Shown: positions 15,094 through 23,632 of the stretch, piece by piece
Numbering within the stretch: position 1 is the stretch's first letter
Layout: the number at the start of each line of letters is the position of its first letter
NCBI GenBank assembly: GCA_019084435.1
Contig: JAHRFV010000226.1
Location: forward strand, 1 to 34,938
Direction: 5' to 3'
Length of the DNA stretch: 34,938 nucleotides
Source: Dethiosulfatibacter sp.
Lineage (GTDB): Bacteria; Bacillota_A; Clostridia; Tissierellales; Dethiosulfatibacteraceae
Program-made: the position numbers and the translations under genes
The notes under the pieces: generated by a model
What the model was told of the DNA's origin: nothing
What the model saw: the letters and a program-made list of their open reading frames with translations, nothing else
Databases searched by the model: none

Positions 15094-17109
15094 TTACTTC
15101 TTTTCTAAAATCTTTTCTATGAAAATCTTAACCAAATCCGAATCAAATTGACCGCCGGCATTTTTTAAGAGTTCCTTTATAGCATCCTCAGATGATAAAA
15201 TATCAGGACTTCCGATGGTGCTTGTCATAGCGTCATAGCACTCCGCTATCGCTATAATTCTGGACTCCAAGCTGATTTCTTCACCTTTAAGACCCTCAGG
15301 ATAACCATCCCCATCCCATCTCTCATGATGATGTAAAACTTCAACTGCCATTTTTGACATTTCATTTACAGTTCTTAGTAATCTGTATCCTATCTCTGTG
15401 TGACTCTTGATTTCATTTAACTCATCGCTCGTCAACTTATCAGTTTTAACCAATAGGTTTTCATCTATGGCTATCTTTCCGATATCGTGGAGTAGCCCCA
15501 GGGTTTTCAACTCATTGATTCTGAAGTCTGACAGCTGCATAGCTTCTCCCATCAATCGACACAGCTCTGATACATTGCGGGAATGTTGCTGCTCTTGTTG
15601 ATTTCTTGCGAAAAATGCGCCCAGGATTGCAGTGATGGTTTTCCCTTTTATCTTAGTACTTTCGTAAAGCTTGTTGCTATACATGAAGTCTTCTGCTTTC
15701 TTGAATATGTCATGGATTTTATCTTCCTGGTTTCTTTTCGTTTCATATCCAAAAGATATTGATATTTCTACCAGACCTATCTTTACTTCACTTAATAAGT
15801 ACTTAATTCGTTTGATGATTTTCTTCGCTTCAATGCTATCGGTTTTGGGCAGTAGAATTACAAACTCGTCTCCACCGATTCTTGAAATTATATCATCATC
15901 CCGACATCCTTGTTTAATAACTTCTGCAGCCTTTTTCAACATCTCATCGCCCATGGCATGGCCGAAGGAATCATTCACCAATTTCAAGCTGTTGATGTCT
16001 GCCATAACAATTGTCAAAGGTAGATTTCTCGGTGTATCCAACCTAATCAGCTCTTCTTCGTAGTATCTCCGGTTGTATAATCCTGTCAGATGATCATGAA
16101 AACTTAAATAATTAATTTCTTCTTGTCTTTGCTTTTTTTCAGTAAAATCCGAAAACACCAACACAGCCCCGGTAGAATTGCCATCGGCATCTTTTATGAG
16201 CGAAATATTGTAGTTAATGGGTTTTTCAGTATTGTCCAAAGAAATCAGGATTGTATCATCATCTGACTGAATTTTCTCTCCTATTCTTTGTGCAATACTT
16301 TCAAACTCTGGACATCTTTCTTTGGTGAAGCCATTAATTGCGTTAAATACCATTCCCAATGGTTTGCCTTGGGCTTCCATTTGATTCCACCCAGTCAGCT
16401 GTTCAGCAATTTTGTTCATAAGCTTCACACTGCCTTGACAATCAACCGAAATTACACCATCACCTACTGACATGAGTGTTGTTTCAAATTGCTCTTTTTC
16501 AATCGCTAATTGTTTTTCAACTTGCTTGCGTTTAGTTATATCCTGCATGACCACTCTAAATACTGACTGTCCATCTTCATCCTGAGCTAGATTTGCTGTG
16601 ATTTGAACCCATATGATTTCAGAATCATGACGGAGCATCCGCATTTCCCATTCTTGTGGATCACCTGTCTCCAAGAGTTTTTTTCTACTAAGATAATATA
16701 TATCTTGGTCATCATTGATAATATAGTGAAAGAATGGTTGCTTCACCATTTCTGTTCTTCTGATCCCAAGCATCGCACCAGCGGTTTGGTTGGCTTCAAT
16801 AATGATACTGCTAACACTTAAAGTACAATACCCAACAGGAGCCAAGTCATAAATATCGTAATAACGAGCTCTTGCAGCATCCAGCTCCATTTGTTTGACA
16901 CGCAACTCATCATTTTGCATTTCAAGTTCAATCTGATGCACCTGGAGTTCATGAAGAATTTTTTCTATCTCTTCAGAAAACATTATTCCAAGATTGCGTT
17001 GATTGCCGGGATGACCCTTTTCAATAATCCTTTCAGCCTGTTTTCTAAGCTCTTCACCTGAAATCTTAAGATTGTTCACTTCTTGAGACTTGTCATTTTT
17101 ACTATTCAT
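15094..17109 (-). CDS. PAS-PAS-GGDEF-HD-GYP bifunctional c-di-GMP protein
   Basis: This 671-aa protein has an N-terminal coiled coil (about residues 45-80, LHELQVHQIELEMQNDEL), two PAS domains (about 80-200 and 205-325) and a GGDEF domain (about 335-490) with an intact SRIGGDEFVILLP site and an RDDD I-site. The HD-GYP domain (about 495-670) carries HDIGKIA and HHERWDGDGYP. All catalytic signatures are present. It is cytoplasmic. AGAGGAGG precedes the ATG, 28 bases after the CheR-PAS reading frame. The overall plan is like its downstream neighbour with one PAS domain added, so the two probably arose by duplication. Confidence 0.93.
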   Translation of the reverse strand: MNSKNDKSQEVNNLKISGEELRKQAERIIEKGHPGNQRNLGIMFSEEIEKILHELQVHQIELEMQNDELRVKQMELDAARARYYDIYDLAPVGYCTLSVSSIIIEANQTAGAMLGIRRTEMVKQPFFHYIINDDQDIYYLSRKKLLETGDPQEWEMRMLRHDSEIIWVQITANLAQDEDGQSVFRVVMQDITKRKQVEKQLAIEKEQFETTLMSVGDGVISVDCQGSVKLMNKIAEQLTGWNQMEAQGKPLGMVFNAINGFTKERCPEFESIAQRIGEKIQSDDDTILISLDNTEKPINYNISLIKDADGNSTGAVLVFSDFTEKKQRQEEINYLSFHDHLTGLYNRRYYEEELIRLDTPRNLPLTIVMADINSLKLVNDSFGHAMGDEMLKKAAEVIKQGCRDDDIISRIGGDEFVILLPKTDSIEAKKIIKRIKYLLSEVKIGLVEISISFGYETKRNQEDKIHDIFKKAEDFMYSNKLYESTKIKGKTITAILGAFFARNQQEQQHSRNVSELCRLMGEAMQLSDFRINELKTLGLLHDIGKIAIDENLLVKTDKLTSDELNEIKSHTEIGYRLLRTVNEMSKMAVEVLHHHERWDGDGYPEGLKGEEISLESRIIAIAECYDAMTSTIGSPDILSSEDAIKELLKNAGGQFDSDLVKIFIEKILEKK

Positions 17110-17137
17110 AAATGTCCTCCTCTGAATCTAGGTACCT

Positions 17138-20062
17138 TTATGCTTCGATAATGCGTTCTGTAGTTGCTATTGCGTATATTTTCTCCTTCTCATCAACCAA
17201 TGCGGTAGCTATCATCCAAACATCAACGACTGAACCATCTTTTTTGATGCGCTGGGTTTTATAAGGCTCCAGAGTCTTCGATAGTGAAAGCGATTTAAGA
17301 ACATCCGATTCTTTCTCCTTTATACTGTTTGGTATCCGTTGCTTCATATTCATTTTTAGCGCTTCACTTTCAAGCCAACCGTACATCCTTTCAGCAGCTG
17401 TATTCCAAGCTAGAATCTGACCTTTCAGATCCTGTACCGTTATTGCATCCCTTGAATCCTTGACAACCACAGCCAATAGTTGCTTTTCATTGGCTTTATA
17501 CAGGGCTTCTCGCGCGGCAACCAATTGGTCTATATCAACAAAAATAATGACTGCCCCTTCGATAACATTCTCTAATGTCCGATAAGGATTGATGCGCAAA
17601 GTGTACCATTTCCCTTCCTTGGTTTGCACTTCCACTTCTTTTGATTTCAATGTGTCCAGCACCTCTTGGACATCCTTTGTCAGGCTGTCATAATTAACTA
17701 GATTGGTGACCACATGGCCTACAGATCTACCAATATCAGTTGCAATCAAGTTGATGATTTTAGTGGTAGCAGGTGTAAAACGCAATATATTCAAATTATA
17801 ATCTACAAAAACGGTTGCAATATTGGTACCGGCAAGCAGATTATTCATGTCATTATTGACTTGAGATAAATCTATTAGTTTGGTCTGCAACTCCGAGTTA
17901 ACAGTTGTCAGCTCTTCATTGACTGATTGGAGCTCCTCTTTTGAAGTTTCAAGCTCTTCATTGGTTGACTGTAGTTCCTCATTAATCGACTGCATTTCCT
18001 GATTGATGATCCCGAGAGATTCATTGGATTTTTCTAATTCTTCATTTGCTGATTGGAGATACTCTTCTTTTGCTCTCAGTTCCTCTTTCAATCCCTCAAG
18101 GTGAATATCATCTTCAATAACAGATTCAGAATTCTTTGAAGCCTGTTTTTGTAATGTCTGTTGAACTTCTTCCAGTATTACAAGATATAGAGGTTTATCT
18201 GAGAACTCTTCAGAATCAGTTTCAACTCTGCGTATTGACATGTTCACCATGACGAATTCTCCGTCTGTTTTTACCTGGAGTCCTTGATATTGGATTGTTT
18301 CATTAGTCCTAACAGCTTTGTGGAGTGCTGTGGTCAGGGTATGCTTCAAACCTGTTCGTGCCATCTTTAGAATATTCCGATCAAACTCACCGGATGGCAG
18401 TTCGAGGTATCTTCCAGTACGTCCGTGAAGATAAAGGATCTCGCCATGTTCAGTGATTAGTGCACTTGACAGATTTGTCTGCTGTAAAAGTGTCTTTTCA
18501 GTCAAATGACGCAACATATTTTTAGTGTCAGGCAGTCTCTTAGCAGCTATACTGATTTGCTCTTGTTTTGTTTCTTTGTCGGACAGAAGAAGTCTATTGA
18601 GATTATTCTTCTTTAGACCGCTTAAGTCAACTTTGCTTTGATAAAACTTTGCTTTTCTATCAATTGAATCGAATAGGTTATTGAGTTCACCAACGGTCTC
18701 TGAGTTTCCTAGAAAAAGATATCCACCTGGTTTCAAAGCATAATGAAAAAGCGAGATTAATTTTTTTTGGATATTGACATCTAAATAGATCATCAGATTT
18801 CGGCAACTAATGAGGTCCAGTTTTGAAAACGGAGGGTCTTTTATTGCGTTTTGCTCTGAAAAAACCATCATGTCGCGTATATTTTTATGGATACGATAAG
18901 AATTTTCCTTGTTTTCAGCAGTAAAAAAATAGGCTAGCCGTTCCGGTGAGATATCTGCAGCTATACCAACAGAATAAACGCCTTTTCTTGCTACATCAAT
19001 GGCTTTGCTGTCAATATCCGTTGCGAAGACCTGAATTTGATGGTTTTTCTTCAACAGATTTTGCTTTTCCTTGATTAGCATAGCGATTGAATATGCTTCC
19101 TCCCCCGTTGAACAACCAGGAATCCAAACTCTAATTGGTTCATCGGGTTCTCTTTTATCAAAAAGCTTTGGAATAATTTTCTTTTCAAGAGCTTCAAAAG
19201 CTTCATCATCTCTGAAAAAACTAGTCACACCTATCAGCATGTCCTGAAAGAGAGCTTTGACTTCATCGGGTGACTCTTGTGCAAAGTGTAAATAGTCCTC
19301 CATGGTATCAATTTTTTTAATCCCCATACGTCGTTGAATCCTACGATGGATGGTGCTATGTTTGTAATAAGAAAAATCATTGCCTGTATGGGTACGCAAA
19401 AGCACAAAGAATTTCTTCAATAAATTCTCTGAATCTGCAGTAGATGAGGCGACTGTTTTGGATAGTTTGCCAAAAGCATGATTGACATAAGCTATCAACT
19501 GATCTGGCATTTCACGTGGTGGCAGTTCATAGTCAACTAACCCGGTAGCTATGGCACTGCTGGGCATACCATCATGCTCTGCAGATGTAACACTTTGTAC
19601 CATAACCATGCCTCCCTCTTTTTTGATAGCACGGATACCAACTGTTCCATCCGTTCCTGTTCCTGATAAAATAATCCCAATAGCTTGTTCATGCTGGTCT
19701 TCTGACAATGAACGGAAGAAAAAATCGATCGCCAACCGTCTCCCATGTCAGTCTGATGGCTCTAAAAGTTGAAGAGACCCATTAAGCAAAGCCATATCCT
19801 TTGCGGGAGGAATAATATAAACACAGTTAGGTTGTACCTTCATACCGTCTTCAACTTCAAAGACTTGCATGCTGGTGAATTTCCTGATTATGTCAGTTAA
19901 TATGCTTTTATGGTCAGGTGCCAGATGCTGTACCAAGACAAAAGCCATATCAGGTTTCTTGGAATCGGGCATCCCTGAGAAGAATGCCTCAAATGCCGCT
20001 AACCCTCCTGCCGAAGCTCCAATTGCGACAATTGGAAAGTTCTTATTTTTACTGGTTGTCAT
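17138..20062 (-). pseudogene. CheB-CheR-PAS hybrid methylesterase/methyltransferase, interrupted by in-frame TGA
   Basis: The full frame is about 974 codons. A CheB methylesterase domain (about 1-190) carries GASAGG with the catalytic Ser, the His in VQHLAPDH and the Asp in SGTGTDGTVG. A CheR methyltransferase (about 210-480) follows with CSTGEEAYSIAMLI, then a long coiled coil (about 640-735, repeats of ELQSxNEEL) and two PAS domains (about 740-970). One TGA at 19748-19750 splits the frame after EPSD; reading resumes in the same frame as HGRRLAIDFFFRSL. This separates the Ser and His from the Asp, killing CheB. The CheR-PAS part could restart at TTG 19735, where GGGAG lies just upstream. GAGGAGGAG precedes the first ATG. 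No receptor gene is nearby. Confidence 0.8.
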
Positions 20063-20123
20063 CCTATACTCCTCCTCTATATTACACTCTATACATTATA
20101 TAACGCTTTCTTCAAGATAACCA

Positions 20124-22370
20124 TCATCCCCGCAATAAAAATATTTTTTCAATGACGCGATAATATAATGATTCAACTTTTTTAGCCATGATCTCTACCG
20201 TAAAGCCTTTTGAATAGTTTAAGGCATTTTGACTCATTTCCTTTCGTTGCTCAGCGTTCTCCAAAAGTTGAATGACCCTGTCTGACCATTCTGTGATATT
20301 GTTGTCAGTTTTAAAGCCATTGTAATTATCAATAACGACATCATCTATGCCACTGGATTGAACTGCTACAACAGGGCATCCCCCAGTCATAGCCTCCAAT
20401 ATAACCATCCCCTGTGTTTCAGACATCGAGCTGTATACAAACAAATCAGATGCCAAATAATATTTGGGGATATCATTTTGCTCAACTTTTCCTATTAGTA
20501 CAATGATGTCGCTTAGATTTTTTTCTTCAATAATTGTCTGCAGATTATCCCTCACAGGCCCATCACCAATCAAAAGTGTTCTAAATGGGATGTCAGTATG
20601 ATCTCTTACCCGTTCAATAGCATCAATTAAGAAATATATGTTTTTTTCTTCACTTAGTCTTGATACACTGCAAAGCAATACCTCTCCGGCAGGTGCATAT
20701 TGTTTTCTTATCGATTCTATTGAGCTTTCATCAGGAACTTTGTACTGGTCTGGGTCTATTCCGGTAGGTATCACCTTCTTCAATCGGCTAACACCTATGT
20801 TTTCCAAATACGACATAGCCGAAAGAGTAGGCGCGATGATGGCATCACACTTTTGCGAAAATCTTCTGATAATCTTGTGTGAAATAATGTTTTTAAACAA
20901 AAGCCTTGAAAAAAGAAAATTAGGTAAATAATGGGCATATAACTCCAACCTTGTATGGTAAGTAAGAATAACAGGAATGTGCTTACTGATACCCAGTTTC
21001 AATCCCTTCTTACCCATCCAGAAGGGATGATGCACATGAATGATATCGAAATCATGTTTTTCAAACTCTCTGTCTATATCACTCGAGAATGCGTTAACGA
21101 TTGGAAAATCATAGCCGCCGGTCTTTTTATAAAATAGTGGCTTGCATCGGACAATGCCTACCTCTTCTACCACTTGGTCTTCTGGATATTTGGGTGCAAA
21201 AATTACAATATTATGCCCTCTTTTTCTTAATGCTGATGCCAATCTATGAATAGAAATCGGAACACCAGCCACATAGGGCAAGTAATTATTTGTAAAAATA
21301 GCGATATTTAAGGGTTTTCTGATGATCTGGGATGCCGAATGCACATTGGCATTTCTGTAGTAATCGACTTCCTTAGATGCTGGAATATAAATTGAAATAG
21401 CTATAAGTGCAAGTATTACGATAACAATAATAAAGTTAATCCAGTTGATGTAAAAAAACGAATGGATTATTATCCAAATATTCTCTAACAATCTTGTAGC
21501 AGTATATTTCGCAGGTAATTCCTCTTTCACCACTTCCCATGAGATACCGTCAGGAGCAACATTTACAATCATATGATGAAAGTAACTGTTTGGTTGTTGG
21601 CTCAAAAGACCACCACCACCTCCTCCACTGATGAAATAGTTAACTCCGTCGCTTTGTCTCTCATCATAGATTGTAGGGCCGTTTGAAAAGACTGCTGTTA
21701 TCTGGTGTGTTCCGAGTTGATTTATTAAAAATTCCCGAAAAGTAACATCCTCGATGTATTGTAATTCTGTGTCAAATATAGAATCACTCTCTAGCTGAAA
21801 GGGAACATCATTCATAAACAGAAAAACGTTGTGTAGATTTTCAGCATAATCCAACTCATTCTCCAGCCATGCCATTTGCCATTTGAATGAAGATTTTCCG
21901 GTTGTATCCAGAAAAATAAAGTAGCTGCCATTGTGTTCAAAGGAAAAATAAAAGGGTCCAAAATGATTATAGAATTTTTCATCCCCATTTCTAGAGACTT
22001 CATTTTCTCCTACTCCAAGTATAATTGGGACATTTAGTTTTTCCAGACTTCTATTCAGTATTCTGTACTTATCTTCCGAGCCGTTTAAGACGGCGTTTCC
22101 TGTGGATATTACAAAACTGATATCGGGATCTTTGTTGATTTTTTGGATGATTTTTCTCTCGAAAATATCAATGGAATTCCTGATATTACCCAAAACAGCA
22201 AAAGAAAAACTGTCGTCATTTTGATTTGAGATTATACTATTGATGCTTTCTATGTTTTTCGAATCAAAATCAGATTCATACAAAGCCAAATATCCTTTAT
22301 ATGAAATCAATAAAAGCAGTATAAAAATATCAATAATAAGAATTACTTTCAGTTTATTTCTTCGATTCAT
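20124..22370 (-). CDS. Membrane-spanning fusion: degenerate metallophosphoesterase domain plus GT4 glycosyltransferase
   Basis: This is a 748-aa protein. A TM helix (about residues 8-26) leads to an extracytoplasmic calcineurin-like phosphoesterase domain (about 50-290) in which every metal motif is altered: GD is GN in VLGNIRNS, GD is GN in STGNAVLNG, GNHE is GENE, and GHxH is SNGP. The fold signature SGGGGGG remains. One or two helices (about 300-335) then lead to a cytoplasmic GT4 glycosyltransferase (about 352-745) with the GVPISIHR nucleotide-binding start, IPTGID, and the ETQGMVILEAMTGGCPV loop containing the conserved EAM motif. The GT4 part resembles lipid glycosyltransferases such as diacylglycerol glucosyltransferases; the acceptor is unknown. 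It lies 61 bases upstream of the cheB-like gene and may open the operon. Confidence 0.82.
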   Translation of the reverse strand: MNRRNKLKVILIIDIFILLLLISYKGYLALYESDFDSKNIESINSIISNQNDDSFSFAVLGNIRNSIDIFERKIIQKINKDPDISFVISTGNAVLNGSEDKYRILNRSLEKLNVPIILGVGENEVSRNGDEKFYNHFGPFYFSFEHNGSYFIFLDTTGKSSFKWQMAWLENELDYAENLHNVFLFMNDVPFQLESDSIFDTELQYIEDVTFREFLINQLGTHQITAVFSNGPTIYDERQSDGVNYFISGGGGGGLLSQQPNSYFHHMIVNVAPDGISWEVVKEELPAKYTATRLLENIWIIIHSFFYINWINFIIVIVILALIAISIYIPASKEVDYYRNANVHSASQIIRKPLNIAIFTNNYLPYVAGVPISIHRLASALRKRGHNIVIFAPKYPEDQVVEEVGIVRCKPLFYKKTGGYDFPIVNAFSSDIDREFEKHDFDIIHVHHPFWMGKKGLKLGISKHIPVILTYHTRLELYAHYLPNFLFSRLLFKNIISHKIIRRFSQKCDAIIAPTLSAMSYLENIGVSRLKKVIPTGIDPDQYKVPDESSIESIRKQYAPAGEVLLCSVSRLSEEKNIYFLIDAIERVRDHTDIPFRTLLIGDGPVRDNLQTIIEEKNLSDIIVLIGKVEQNDIPKYYLASDLFVYSSMSETQGMVILEAMTGGCPVVAVQSSGIDDVVIDNYNGFKTDNNITEWSDRVIQLLENAEQRKEMSQNALNYSKGFTVEIMAKKVESLYYRVIEKIFLLRG

Positions 22371-22441
22371 ATCTCGCCCTTCCTGTGGTGGTATAGATAT
22401 ATTATATCATTAAATGTCCAAACAATATATCGAATTTTTAT

Positions 22442-22846
22442 TTATTTGTTTATAATGTTGATTTCATTATTTTCATAAGGGACGACACATACTGATTTCA
22501 TTCTGTGTAATCCCAATAATTTCAGATCGACAGGTGAGAAATGACGATTTGTGAATCCCTCTTTCGGCTTAGGGTGTGTATGAATAAAGCACTCGATTTT
22601 GGCTCTATTTTTTAACCACTCAAAGATTGATTCTATCACATAGAAATAGATAAAAGGAATGATCACGTTCGGCTGAATAGGCCCATTCCTTCCAAAACCA
22701 GAATAAGTGCGGCCGATGTAATATTTTTTTTTACCATCAACTTCCATCGAATAAACAAAGGCTGCATATTCTTTTTTTTCACTTAACTTTCTGAATCTGT
22801 CAGCCCAATCAACCGTCAACTCGTTCCTATCGGTTCTTAATTCCAT
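22442..22846 (-). CDS. JAMM/JAB-like (DUF4329-like) protein
   Basis: This 134-aa protein carries a JAMM-type metalloprotease signature: ECFIHTHPKPKEGF and then HFSPVDLKLLG (about residues 86-113), i.e. H-x-H followed by S-x-x-D, with 12 rather than the classic 7 intervening residues. DUF4329-type proteins show the same loosened spacing. A Glu upstream (EYAAFVYS) could be the general acid. No signal peptide is seen. ATG 22846 is preferred over a TTG at 22852. The gene overlaps or abuts the end of the DUF6530 gene, so they are a coupled pair. Confidence 0.68.
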   Translation of the reverse strand: MELRTDRNELTVDWADRFRKLSEKKEYAAFVYSMEVDGKKKYYIGRTYSGFGRNGPIQPNVIIPFIYFYVIESIFEWLKNRAKIECFIHTHPKPKEGFTNRHFSPVDLKLLGLHRMKSVCVVPYENNEINIINK

Positions 22847-22848
22847 TC

Positions 22849-23328
22849 TCAATATCCCATTTCTCTCAATAATCTAGCAAGTGAACTCAACCGTTCTCCT
22901 ATAAGCTCGTCATCATTGCTCAAGGCCTGTTGGAACAGTTTGATATCCTCATCTATTTTTTCGTTATCCGTGCAAATGGAAACCGTCATAGCATCCCCTT
23001 GAAGACCTATGCGGTCAATCACAGGTTGATCAGTATCATAAAGTTTTTCGTAGCGATATGCTTCTCTAAAATGTAGCTTTGCTCTGCAAACTAAAATTGC
23101 AAGATCTAACACCCTATGAAGTGGCAGTTCTTCAGATTGCCTGGACCATTTTTCTCCAGTGTGCCTCCATACTTTAGCGGAAATGTCTACTTTTCCTCTG
23201 TCATTCCATTGAGCTAATCCCAATGATAAACCTTTAGCATCTGTGTTATATGCATATCTGCCATCAACGTTTTCATAGTTGTCGGATATGACAACAGGTT
23301 TGTGTTTAAGTGTTGTAGGTATTTTCAT
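22849..23328 (-). CDS. DUF6530 family protein
   Basis: This is a 159-aa soluble protein that I recognise as DUF6530 from its strongly conserved N-terminal two thirds (KHKPVVISDNYENVDGRYAY, then AKGLSLGLAQWNDRG and SAKVWRHTGEKWSRQSEELP). The C-terminus is helical and acidic. No catalytic motif is obvious, although the high conservation and several invariant charged or aromatic residues suggest an enzyme or a binding protein. AAGGAGG precedes the ATG. It is directly upstream of the JAMM-like gene. No function is known to me. Confidence 0.72.
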   Translation of the reverse strand: MKIPTTLKHKPVVISDNYENVDGRYAYNTDAKGLSLGLAQWNDRGKVDISAKVWRHTGEKWSRQSEELPLHRVLDLAILVCRAKLHFREAYRYEKLYDTDQPVIDRIGLQGDAMTVSICTDNEKIDEDIKLFQQALSNDDELIGERLSSLARLLREMGY

Positions 23329-23438
23329 GATTATATGCCTCCTTGTTTGAATCGCCTTGATTTTCGATTCAATATGTTTTTATTTACTAGTTTACTAATT
23401 TACTAACATTATAATCCTTTTTACAGCATCCGTCAATC

Positions 23439-23572
23439 ATCAACAGGGTTCTTGGATTCAGGTGGCTTTCAAACGACATCTGAACCTTAGAAACCGTTAT
23501 CCAGGGACTCTACAGTGCTTATCTCCCACTTATAGAAGTGGGAGTCTTAGCACTGTTAGTCATCGGATAAAA
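23439..23572 (+). ncRNA. Structured repeat element, copy 2 (orphan OMEGA-RNA-like or PATE-like)
   Basis: This is the only copy on the plus strand. The 5' end ATCAACAGGG and 3' end CATCGGATAA are shared with the other copies. The ten-position GGGTTCTTGG/CCAGGGACTC helix is intact, the apical stem here is CTCCCACTT/AAGTGGGAG with no G-U pair, and the 5' hairpin reads GATTCAGGTGG/CATCTGAACC. The 3' end abuts the T-run of the converging flavoprotein gene's terminator. There is no ORF in or beside it. Confidence 0.6.
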
Positions 23573-23603
23573 AAGTTGCAGCCTATTATAAAGGCTGCAA
23601 CTT
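23569..23603 (-). terminator. Terminator of the FMN/FAD flavoprotein gene
   Basis: AAGTTGCAGCC (23573-23583) pairs perfectly with GGCTGCAACTT (23593-23603); on the minus strand a T-run follows and runs into the 3' end of repeat copy 2. Confidence 0.88.
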
Positions 23604-23632
23604 ATATGCACGAGTTAATGTTGATTATTGAC

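Noticed and set aside
19748..19750. TGA as selenocysteine in the CheB-like domain
   Set aside because: No selenocysteine is known at this place in CheB, no SECIS-like hairpin is evident just downstream, and the position is not catalytic.
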